From positions 1 to 7,777 of the forward strand of contig VXRI01000087.1 of assembly GCA_009838595.1 (NCBI GenBank): a DNA stretch of 7,777 nt, in the 5' to 3' direction. Position numbers and translations under genes: made by a program. The notes below the pieces were generated by a model that was given only the letters and a program-made list of their open reading frames with translations, was not told the origin of the DNA and did no database searches. Source of the DNA: Chloroflexota bacterium. Its GTDB lineage: Bacteria > Chloroflexota > Dehalococcoidia > Lucifugimonadales > JADFKI01. This document shows positions 1-4,886 of the stretch, piece by piece (positions within the stretch are counted from its first letter, which is position 1; each line of letters begins with the position of its first letter).

Positions 1-2
1 CT

Positions 3-503
3 TATAACACTCCCGATGCCAAAGATTCCGACAAGGTAATGTTTGAGTTAATCAAGGCACACAGTAACAGCCGTTCACATAAAACTATCCAAGATTTATT
101 CGCTATGATGCGGAAGTTTATGCTTGGAATTGACGGATATGAACCCGCATGGACTCCAGTAGTGGACATACAGAAACACTTTGATTTGAAGTTGGACAAC
201 ATCTCCTACTTGAACTTGATTCCATTAGCAACAGTACCTAAACAGAAAAAGAATGGAGAAAAAGAAGAAAGGCTTGATCTAAAGGCATTCAGTGAGGCAT
301 ATAAGAAGTCCACAAAACACCAGTTAACACTGCTAAATCCTGACAAAGTTCTATTCTTCGGTTCAGGGCCGCACACACAATTTCAGAAATGGGAATCTGA
401 ACTTGACCGATGGGATTTTAAGCATGTTAATCGCAACAGAGGTGGTAGTATTAAAGTTGAACGACAAAAATTTGATCAGATCAGGGAATGGTTGAAGTCG
501 TAG
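3..503 (+). CDS. C-terminal part of a possible uracil-DNA glycosylase-like protein (partial, 5' end missing)
   Basis: The reading frame is open to the left edge, so the gene begins outside the window; the in-frame ATG at 39 is probably internal because sensible coding (YNTPDAKDSDKV) precedes it. The visible 166 residues contain 'ISYLNLIPLATVP', then a lysine-rich loop, then 'LTLLNPDKVLFFGSGPHTQF', and end in a basic helix. The order (a strand ending in N-L-x-P, then a helix followed by 'L.P.kv..fG') resembles the second half of uracil-DNA glycosylase-fold proteins, which excise damaged bases from DNA. The catalytic N-terminal motif would lie outside the window, so activity cannot be judged. 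The gene is much richer in A and T, and in AAA/AAT/TTA codons, than everything to its right, which suggests a different origin. It could equally be an uncharacterised phage or island protein. The family call is tentative; that it is a real gene is fairly sure. Confidence 0.5.
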   Translation, partial: YNTPDAKDSDKVMFELIKAHSNSRSHKTIQDLFAMMRKFMLGIDGYEPAWTPVVDIQKHFDLKLDNISYLNLIPLATVPKQKKNGEKEERLDLKAFSEAYKKSTKHQLTLLNPDKVLFFGSGPHTQFQKWESELDRWDFKHVNRNRGGSIKVERQKFDQIREWLKS

Positions 504-540
504 AACTCACTGCTCTGAATGGACATCGAAACACAAGGCA

Positions 541-747
541 TTGAAAATCCAGCACTTCCAAGATACCGATACCCTCTATATCGAGTTGCGCGCGACTGAT
601 ATTGTGAAGACGCGCGACTTGGACGAGAGCACACTGATTGACCTAGACGGCAAGGGCAATATCTGCGTCATCACGATTGAACACGCCAGCGAGCGCGCCG
701 GTATTCCCGCCTTTTCCTATGAGCAGATACCTGCACCATCTTCATAA
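541..747 (+). CDS. DUF2283 family small protein
   Basis: A 68-residue protein. Its opening 'MKIQHFQDTDTLYIEL' followed by 'TRDLDESTLIDLDGKGNICVITIEHASERAG' matches the DUF2283 pattern: a short antiparallel sheet with 'DtLYI.L', then an acidic 'D....DlD..G...gIeI..AS'. The function of this family is not known; members are often found near toxin-antitoxin-like or mobile regions. The start must be the TTG at 541, because it is the first start codon after the in-frame stop at 493-495 and it places Met-Lys-Ile where the family begins. An AAGG at 535-538 lies only two bases upstream, too close to be a good ribosome-binding site, so expression may be weak. The length is normal for the family, so it appears intact. 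Its last 29 bases overlap the start of the following lipoprotein gene in another frame. It sits at the junction between the AT-rich left gene and the GC-richer cluster. Confidence 0.8.
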   Translation: MKIQHFQDTDTLYIELRATDIVKTRDLDESTLIDLDGKGNICVITIEHASERAGIPAFSYEQIPAPSS

Positions 748-1636
748 TGTCAAGCTGCTTGTCGCGCTGTTGACGCTTGCAACCTTGTTCGCTTGCGCCA
801 ACCCCACGCCACAGCAGGCAAGCGTCCCCGCCGCCGCCACTGCGCCCGAGTCCCTGCGCCTCGCACTCGCCTCAACTGATCTCGCCGTGGGCGGCAACCG
901 CGTGGTGTTCGGCGTGATTGACACGGCGGAGGGTCCGGTGCGTGATGCTTCGGTGCAAGTATCGACATTCTTTTTGCCGCCGAACGGCATACAGGAAGGT
1001 CCCATAGAGACCGTGGATGCGGTGTTTCGTGCTTGGCCCGTTACGCCGCGCGGAGTGTTCACGGCTCGGTTGAATTTCGACCGCGCGGGCGAATGGGGCA
1101 TCGGCGCGGTGATTACGGACGCGGGCGGCGATGAACGCACGGCTACTGCGCGCGTGCTGGTGAACGATGCGAGCGCCACGCCTGCGCTCGGGACTGCCGC
1201 GCCGCGCAGCATCAGCAAGACGCTCGCGGATGCCGGAGATTTCGAGCGCCTGACGACCGACTTTGAGCCGGATGCCGACATGTATGCGATGACCATCGCG
1301 GATGCGCTCGACACTGGCAAGCCGCTGATGGTCGTATTCTCCACGCCCGCGTACTGCCAGACGGCGACTTGCGGTCCGCAACTCGATGTCATCAAGGATG
1401 TCAAGGCGGAGTACGCGACTACGATGAACTTCATTCATGTAGAAGTGTACGATAATCCGCACGAGATTGAAGGCGACCTGACAAACGCGGTAATATCGCC
1501 GACGGTCGAAGAATGGGGGCTGCCCAGCGAGCCTTGGACATTCGTCATCGATGGCGATGGCGTGATACGCGCTAAGTTCGAGGCGTTCACCACGCGTGAG
1601 GAGTTAGACGAGGTATTAGCGCTTGTACTGAATTAG
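719..1636 (+). CDS. Lipoprotein with N-terminal Ig-like and C-terminal thioredoxin-like domain (Cys-x4-Cys)
   Basis: From the ATG at 719 the protein has 305 residues. It opens with a lipoprotein signal: a basic/His N region, a hydrophobic stretch 'LLVALLTLATLFAC' and a lipobox ending at Cys26, so it should be lipid-anchored outside the membrane. Residues about 40-160 form an all-beta Ig-like region ending 'RAGEWGIGAVITD...ATARVLV', of the YtkA/FixH type. Residues about 195-303 are thioredoxin-like: strand 'PLMVVFSTPAYC', then Cys213-x4-Cys218 ('CQTATC') followed by Gly-Pro, a long helix, 'MNFIHVEVY', the likely cis-Pro loop at Pro272 ('EPWTFVIDGDGVI') and a C-terminal helix. The active site is C-x4-C rather than the classic CxxC; related exported proteins with 'TPA(F/Y)C....CGP' occur in actinobacteria and chloroflexi as I recall them. 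A thiol-redox or copper-chaperone role is inferred, not shown. The start at 719 is preferred because an upstream TTG at 677 would add a Pro-rich tail before the signal peptide. No clear Shine-Dalgarno is seen. Confidence 0.82.
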   Translation: MSRYLHHLHNVKLLVALLTLATLFACANPTPQQASVPAAATAPESLRLALASTDLAVGGNRVVFGVIDTAEGPVRDASVQVSTFFLPPNGIQEGPIETVDAVFRAWPVTPRGVFTARLNFDRAGEWGIGAVITDAGGDERTATARVLVNDASATPALGTAAPRSISKTLADAGDFERLTTDFEPDADMYAMTIADALDTGKPLMVVFSTPAYCQTATCGPQLDVIKDVKAEYATTMNFIHVEVYDNPHEIEGDLTNAVISPTVEEWGLPSEPWTFVIDGDGVIRAKFEAFTTREELDEVLALVLN

Positions 1637-1664
1637 AAGGATGTACGATACAGGTCTTTCATCT

Positions 1665-1766
1665 GTCACCCTGAACGGAGTGAAGGGTCTAAAATCTAGG
1701 CAAATAGACAAGGTTTGCCACAGCCAGCGTTTTTAGATTTCGAGCGCAGCGAGAAAGCGAAATGGC
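1665..1766. repeat. Decayed inverted-repeat intergenic element, copy A
   Basis: The left arm (1665-1697) begins GTCACCCTGAACGGAGTGAA and continues to TCTAAAATCT. The right arm (1731-1766) runs TTTTAGATTTCGAGCGCAGC to GCGAAATGGC. Reverse-complementing the right arm gives a sequence that starts GCCATTTCG and ends ATCTAAAA, so the two ends pair imperfectly. The left arm matches the left arm of the element at 4731-4763 closely. The element lies directly after the lipoprotein gene and could form a hairpin that limits read-through. It resembles the 'GTCATTCTGAGCG...GAATCTAAAATC' type of dispersed bacterial repeat that I recall from Chloroflexota genomes. No coding is seen in the surrounding gap (1637-1824). 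Confidence 0.6.
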
Positions 1767-1824
1767 AAGAATAACCGAAAGCCCTTATCCCTGATGGTTA
1801 TATAAGATGGTGTCGGCGGCGGCG

Positions 1825-1833
1825 TGCTATAAT
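1825..1833 (+). promoter_or_regulatory. Extended -10 promoter for the His-rich small protein
   Basis: TGCTATAAT is a perfect match to the extended -10 consensus TGnTATAAT. No convincing -35 hexamer sits 16-18 bases upstream, which is usual for extended -10 promoters. Transcription would start near 1840, only about three bases before the ATG at 1843, so the message would be leaderless or nearly so. This also argues against any start upstream of 1843. Confidence 0.6.
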
Positions 1834-1842
1834 CGGGATGAT

Positions 1843-2247
1843 ATGAGGTATAGAAAGGCAATCAGGGGCATTGGCTCGGTGTTCGCGCTTGTGGCGGTCG
1901 CGGCGATTCTCGCGCCGTTGGCGGGACCGGCGCTCGACCACCACTTCGCCGAGCGGCAACCTGGGCACCTGCATTTCGGCACGGTTGGCGAGCATATCCA
2001 TGCCTTCGAGTCGGCGTTCCACTATCATCCACACCCGCGCAAAGCGCAAAGCGGCGATACGCCCATCGCGCTGTACAAGAGCGAAGCGGGGATCGCGGCG
2101 ACCATCGTAACATCGCACATGGATGCGGACGCGGCGGCGCTGCGTCAATATCAGCCAACCTCCGTCTTTATACTTCCGCCGGCGCAAAACGCAGCCGCGC
2201 GGCAGCATATCCCCCATATTCCGCATAGACCGCCTGCGCTCGTTTGA
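1843..2247 (+). CDS. Small exported histidine-rich protein, possible metal-binding
   Basis: A 134-residue protein. A basic start (MRYRKAIRG) leads into a hydrophobic segment (about residues 10-30), which fits a Sec signal peptide or a single membrane anchor. Just after it comes a dense histidine region: nine His within residues 33-64 (33, 34, 42, 44, 51, 53, 60, 62, 64) in patterns HH, HxH, HxH and HxHxH, and the C terminus adds H122, H125 and H128 as repeated 'H-I-P'. Such clustering suggests binding of Cu, Zn or Ni ions outside the membrane, but no named family is recognised with certainty. The middle (residues 74-115) is an ordinary mixed alpha/beta sequence with 'IALYKSEAGIAATIVTS'. The start at 1843 was chosen because an extended -10 promoter ends ten bases upstream and because the signal-like segment begins here; an ATG at 1807 would lie upstream of that promoter. 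A short hairpin follows the stop directly, so the gene is probably transcribed alone. Confidence 0.7.
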   Translation: MRYRKAIRGIGSVFALVAVAAILAPLAGPALDHHFAERQPGHLHFGTVGEHIHAFESAFHYHPHPRKAQSGDTPIALYKSEAGIAATIVTSHMDADAAALRQYQPTSVFILPPAQNAAARQHIPHIPHRPPALV

Positions 2248-2272
2248 CGGCATCTTTTGCCGATTTCCCTTC
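2248..2272 (+). terminator. Possible weak intrinsic terminator
   Basis: Immediately after the TGA, CGGCA (2248-2252) can pair with TGCCG (2258-2262) around a TCTTT loop. A pyrimidine-rich tract, ATTTCCCTTCTT, follows. The stem is only five base pairs and the T run is broken by C, so it is a weak candidate. Confidence 0.3.
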
Positions 2273-2334
2273 TTGATTAACATCCGTCAACGAATGCCGG
2301 CGGCTACGAACGCTCAGCGATTTCATTTCGTACA

Positions 2335-2381
2335 GGGGAGGCATATCTTGCCTTCTCCCTAACCTTCCCCCTCAAAGGGAA
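2335..2381. other. Structured intergenic stretch with two adjacent hairpins
   Basis: GGGGAGGCA (2335-2343) can pair with TGCCTTCTC (2349-2357) around the loop TATCT, giving nine pairs including two G-T. Next to it TTCCC (2365-2369) can pair with GGGAA (2377-2381). Neither is followed by a T run, so they do not look like terminators. Read on the other strand the segment resembles a 'CCCTTTGAGGGGGAAGGTTAGGGAG' type of dispersed repeat that I recall only vaguely, so the repeat interpretation is tentative. The second hairpin ends on the A of the ATG at 2381, which weakens that codon as the start of the next gene. The rest of 2273-2440 shows no other recognisable feature. Confidence 0.35.
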
Positions 2382-2440
2382 TGGAGTGTTTGCAAAACCG
2401 TCCGGCGCAGCGTGAGGTTCTGCCTGATTTGCCAAATCAA

Positions 2441-3100
2441 ATGGTTCGGCTAGCCGTCGTAGGCGCATTTCTTGTATGCGCAGCGTTGGGCGCGGTTGTG
2501 CATATTGCCGCGTCACAGGTGTCCGCGAATGGGCGCGTAGTGGAGTTCGACCGCCGCATTGCGGGCGAATACGAGATTGCGCTCGGAAAGATTCCGCCAT
2601 CGCCTATCGTGGGTAATTTTTACCTGTCCATCCTGATTATCGAGACCGAGACCGAGACGCCTGTGCTAGGCGCGGATGTGGTCATAACTGCGGTGGGACC
2701 CGTCCCCTTGGATGAATCAGGCACGCCGATAGGCATGGCGCGGACTAGTGAGACAGCGGCAAGCGCATCGCAGCTGAGTCAGGCAGAATCCGCACAGGCA
2801 GAATCGGGGCAGCCTGAGATTGGGCCTATTGCGGTCAACCCGGATCCTGATTCGGAGAACTACCCCGGCTACTACGACACCGAGCAGCCCATCGTGCTGG
2901 ATAGAACGGGCTTGTGGATGTTCACCGTGAGCGTGGACAGCCCGGCGGCAGGCGCAGCGACGGCAGATTTCCCTGTCGAGGTAACCACGCCGAACCCGCT
3001 TACCGGCATCGTAACGCTCGTCGCGCTGATGGCGTTCATCGTGGTAGTCGCGCTCGCAGTGCGGATGTACATCAGGGAAAGGCGCAGAAGCAGGTCGTAA
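2441..3100 (+). CDS. Membrane-anchored Ig-like (YtkA/FixH-like) protein
   Basis: With the ATG at 2441 the protein has 219 residues: 'MVRLAVVGAFLVCAALGAVVHIAAS' is a good signal peptide or N-terminal anchor, then an all-beta domain, then a C-terminal membrane helix (about 188-208, 'GIVTLVALMAFIVVVALAV') and a short arginine-rich cytoplasmic tail. The beta domain begins 'AGEYEIALGKIPPSPIVGNFYLSILI', continues 'GADVVITAVGP' and ends 'DRTGLWMFTVSV...ADFPVEV', which is the pattern of YtkA/FixH-like exported domains. Between these halves lies a Ser/Ala/Glu/Gln-rich loop (about residues 95-145) that looks disordered and contains a duplicated 15-base unit. An in-frame ATG at 2381 would add 20 polar residues before the signal and lies at the edge of a hairpin, so it is less likely. 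Family members are found with copper and cytochrome oxidase genes, but their biochemical role is not settled. The gene ends 44 bases before the next start, so the two are probably co-transcribed. Confidence 0.7.
   Translation: MVRLAVVGAFLVCAALGAVVHIAASQVSANGRVVEFDRRIAGEYEIALGKIPPSPIVGNFYLSILIIETETETPVLGADVVITAVGPVPLDESGTPIGMARTSETAASASQLSQAESAQAESGQPEIGPIAVNPDPDSENYPGYYDTEQPIVLDRTGLWMFTVSVDSPAAGAATADFPVEVTTPNPLTGIVTLVALMAFIVVVALAVRMYIRERRRSRS
2780..2809 (+). repeat. Two-copy 15-base tandem repeat in coding sequence
   Basis: CAGGCAGAATCCGCA (2780-2794) is followed by CAGGCAGAATCGGGG (2795-2809), with the first 12 bases nearly or fully identical. It encodes 'QAESA-QAESG' in the polar loop of the Ig-like protein and probably arose by slippage in a region under little structural constraint. 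Confidence 0.7.
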
Positions 3101-3132
3101 TGACGCATTCAAATTGCAGACGAGAACGAATT

Positions 3133-3137
3133 GGAGG
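3133..3137 (+). promoter_or_regulatory. Strong Shine-Dalgarno that fixes a GTG start
   Basis: GGAGG, within TTGGAGGG, lies seven bases before the GTG at 3145. It is the best ribosome-binding site in the window and decides the start of the following gene in favour of GTG 3145 over the in-frame ATG at 3100, which has none. Confidence 0.8.
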
Positions 3138-3144
3138 GACACTC

Positions 3145-4620
3145 GTGGCGAAGAAACTCTTGCCCGCTTTGGCAGCATTACTCTTTCTCGCGCTGTCGCT
3201 GGGAACGGCGCTGGCGCACGAATCGCGTGAAGACGAAGTTGAGGGCTTTAACTTTGTCGTCGGCTTTCTCGTCGAACCCGCATACGAAGGCTTGCTGAAT
3301 GGCGTGTCTCTGCGGGTTACGAAGGCGGCGGAAGAAGGCGCACACGACCATTCCGCACACGACCACTCGGCGCACGACCACTCGGCGCACGACCATTCCG
3401 CGATAGAGTCCGCTGTGCCTGTCAGCCTGCAGATGACGACCGATGTTGAAGACAACGGCGGCGTGAACATCAGCCTGACGACAGACGGATTCCGCTGGAC
3501 GCCCGAGAATGTGGACGGCGCGAATGTCGATGGCGAAGGGCACGGGCATATCTATGTGGACGGCGTGAGGGTCGGCAGAATGTACGGTCCACACTACCAC
3601 CTGACAGGCTTGGAGCCGGGCGAGCGCGAATTGCGCGTTACGCTGAATGCGAACGCGCATAACGAACTGACCTACAACGGCGAGCATATTGAAGCAATCG
3701 AGACGATAATCGTGCAGGAGCCATCGCATTCGCATGGCATGGAAATCGGATATGTGGACGCGGATTCCGCGATGTCGGTCGATGTGAACGCGCCTGCTGA
3801 AGCCGACGGAGCGTTCAATTTACAGATCGTGCCGCGCGGGTTCACCTTTGCACCGCAGAACATTGGTGGTGCGCACAAGCCCGGCGAGGGCTACGCTGTC
3901 GTGATCGTGAACGGTGAAGACTACACGCGGATGTACACCGATTGGCTTCGGGTGGGCGACCTCGGCGAGGGCACCCACGCGGTTGAGGTACGGCTCATGT
4001 CCAACGACCATTTCCCGTACGCGTGGGACGGCGATACCGTGAAGGCGTCAACGACGGTGCATGTACACGACGACGAAGTCGCGCCCGCCGCGAAGGAATC
4101 CCCAGTCGCCGCGCATGAAGACCACCACCACGCAGCGCCTGAGCCGGACGAGGGCATAGAGCAGACTTTGCTGGTCGAGGTTACGCACATACCGACGGGC
4201 GCATCGCGCGTGATGACGCTGCACGCGGAGTTTGACAAGCCCGGTTACTACAAGGCGAACTTCATCCCGACCGCATCGGGGCAGTACGCGTTCCATTTCA
4301 AAGGGAAGATAGAAGGCGTGCTGATTGACGAGCGCTTCGAGTCGGGCCCCGGCAGATTCGACGATGTGCAGCCCGCGACAGACTTGCAGTTTCCGGTCAG
4401 CGCGGCATCGACGCGCGAGCTAGAGTCCGCAGTTCGCGGCGCGCTAGACTCCGCGCAGCAAGCGCAAGACGCAGCTCTGCGAATCGAAGCCGCCGCGATG
4501 GATGCGCAGAACGGCGTTGCCCGCGCAACCACAATGGCGATGGTGGGCATTGCGGTCGGCGCGGTTGGTATTATAGTCGGCGCGATCGGAGCGTTTGCAG
4601 CGCTGCGTCGGAGGAATTAA
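3145..4620 (+). CDS. Exported, tail-anchored His-rich protein: interrupted 'FVVGF-EPAYEG' family domain with duplicated inserted domain
   Basis: A 491-residue protein. A signal peptide (1-24, ending A-L-A) leaves His25 at the mature N terminus. Residues 25-60 ('HESREDEVEGFNFVVGF..EPAYEGLLNGVSLRVTK') and 338-417 ('IEQTLLVEVTH...DKPGYYKANFIP...ESGPGRFDDVQPATDLQFP') look like the two halves of one exported beta domain that I know as contiguous in Chloroflexota. Between them are about 275 extra residues: four AHDHS repeats (66-85), two homologous domains (about 105-190 and 222-307) and a His-rich linker (H324, H327-H329). Both inserted domains share 'GF...P.N..GA...GEG....V.G....RMY' and 'L..G.....V.L..N.H'. 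Residues 424-460 are an Ala/Gln-rich, coiled-coil-like stretch, and 464-487 are a Gly/Ala-rich membrane helix with an RRR tail, so the body should face outward. Histidine clustering, and the CopC-CopD gene as next neighbour, suggest binding of copper or a similar metal, but no enzyme motif is seen. It follows the Ig-like gene by 44 bases, consistent with one operon. GTG 3145 is chosen from its Shine-Dalgarno. Confidence 0.82.
   Translation: MAKKLLPALAALLFLALSLGTALAHESREDEVEGFNFVVGFLVEPAYEGLLNGVSLRVTKAAEEGAHDHSAHDHSAHDHSAHDHSAIESAVPVSLQMTTDVEDNGGVNISLTTDGFRWTPENVDGANVDGEGHGHIYVDGVRVGRMYGPHYHLTGLEPGERELRVTLNANAHNELTYNGEHIEAIETIIVQEPSHSHGMEIGYVDADSAMSVDVNAPAEADGAFNLQIVPRGFTFAPQNIGGAHKPGEGYAVVIVNGEDYTRMYTDWLRVGDLGEGTHAVEVRLMSNDHFPYAWDGDTVKASTTVHVHDDEVAPAAKESPVAAHEDHHHAAPEPDEGIEQTLLVEVTHIPTGASRVMTLHAEFDKPGYYKANFIPTASGQYAFHFKGKIEGVLIDERFESGPGRFDDVQPATDLQFPVSAASTRELESAVRGALDSAQQAQDAALRIEAAAMDAQNGVARATTMAMVGIAVGAVGIIVGAIGAFAALRRRN
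3340..3399 (+). repeat. Four tandem 15-base units encoding (AHDHS)4
   Basis: Units lie at 3340-3354, 3355-3369, 3370-3384 and 3385-3399. All four encode Ala-His-Asp-His-Ser exactly, while the DNA differs only at third codon positions (GCA/GCG, CAC/CAT, TCC/TCG). The result is an eight-histidine run of HxH motifs with acidic spacers, a typical metal-binding tract. Confidence 0.95.
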
Positions 4621-4669
4621 CAATTGATGATGCAGTGATGTGATGTGGGTGGAGGATGTCTTGCGTAGC

Positions 4670-4685
4670 GCCGGCTTCTGCCGGT
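4670..4685. other. Short hairpin downstream of the His-rich gene
   Basis: GCCGGC (4670-4675) can pair with GCCGGT (4680-4685) around TTCT, the outermost pair being G-T. A short T run (TTT, 4685-4687) is followed by GCGG, so termination here would be weak at best. Upstream, 4621-4660 is a GATG-rich low-complexity stretch with nothing else recognisable. Confidence 0.25.
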
Positions 4686-4730
4686 TTGCGGCGGTCTTTC
4701 ACCCTCTATTCCTGATGTTCCCTTATCGTT

Positions 4731-4808
4731 GTCATCCCGAAACGCAGTGAGGAATCTAAAATTGTGGATAGCAATGAATTCAGATTTCTCGCTTCCTTGA
4801 AATGTCAG
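4731..4808. repeat. Inverted-repeat intergenic element, copy B
   Basis: The left arm (4731-4763) reads GTCATCCCGAAACGCAGTGA then GGAATCTAAAATT. The right arm (4781-4808) reads CAGATTTCTCGCTTCC then TTGAAATGTCAG. The reverse complement of the right arm runs TGACATTTC...GCGAGAAATCT, pairing imperfectly with the left arm around a spacer of about 17 bases. The left arm aligns with copy A at 1665-1697 over its whole length with a handful of differences and one extra A. It occupies the gap between the His-rich gene and the CopC-CopD gene; no promoter is evident after it in 4809-4886. Confidence 0.65.
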
Positions 4809-4886
4809 TCAACGGATGCGCGAGATTGTGGACATTGCCGCTTTGAATTGGGGATTAGCACATTTCGTAGTGGAATGTAGTGAGTA

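Noticed and set aside
677..718. TTG start adding 14 residues to the lipoprotein
   Set aside because: It would put a Pro-rich segment before the signal peptide and deepen the overlap with the DUF2283 gene. ATG 719 gives a standard lipoprotein signal.
742..1434. Long minus-strand open frame opposite the lipoprotein gene
   Set aside because: Low-complexity Ser/Ala/Arg composition with no recognisable domain; it is the mirror of a well-supported gene in GC-rich DNA.
1807..1842. Upstream ATG for the small His-rich protein
   Set aside because: It lies upstream of the extended -10 box and adds 12 residues before a good basic-hydrophobic signal start.
2914..3144. In-frame extension upstream of the His-rich protein, including an ATG at 3100 that overlaps the previous stop (TAATG)
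   Set aside because: The extension is Arg/Gly-rich nonsense read out of frame through the Ig-like gene. ATG 3100 has no ribosome-binding site and would bury the signal peptide, while GTG 3145 has a strong one.
3340..3399. Tandem repeat as a CRISPR array or minisatellite
   Set aside because: The units are 15 bases with no spacers and stay in frame in a gene, differing only at silent positions.
4621..4660. GATG-rich stretch as a regulatory iteron or origin
   Set aside because: The repeats are too short and irregular, with no replication gene nearby.
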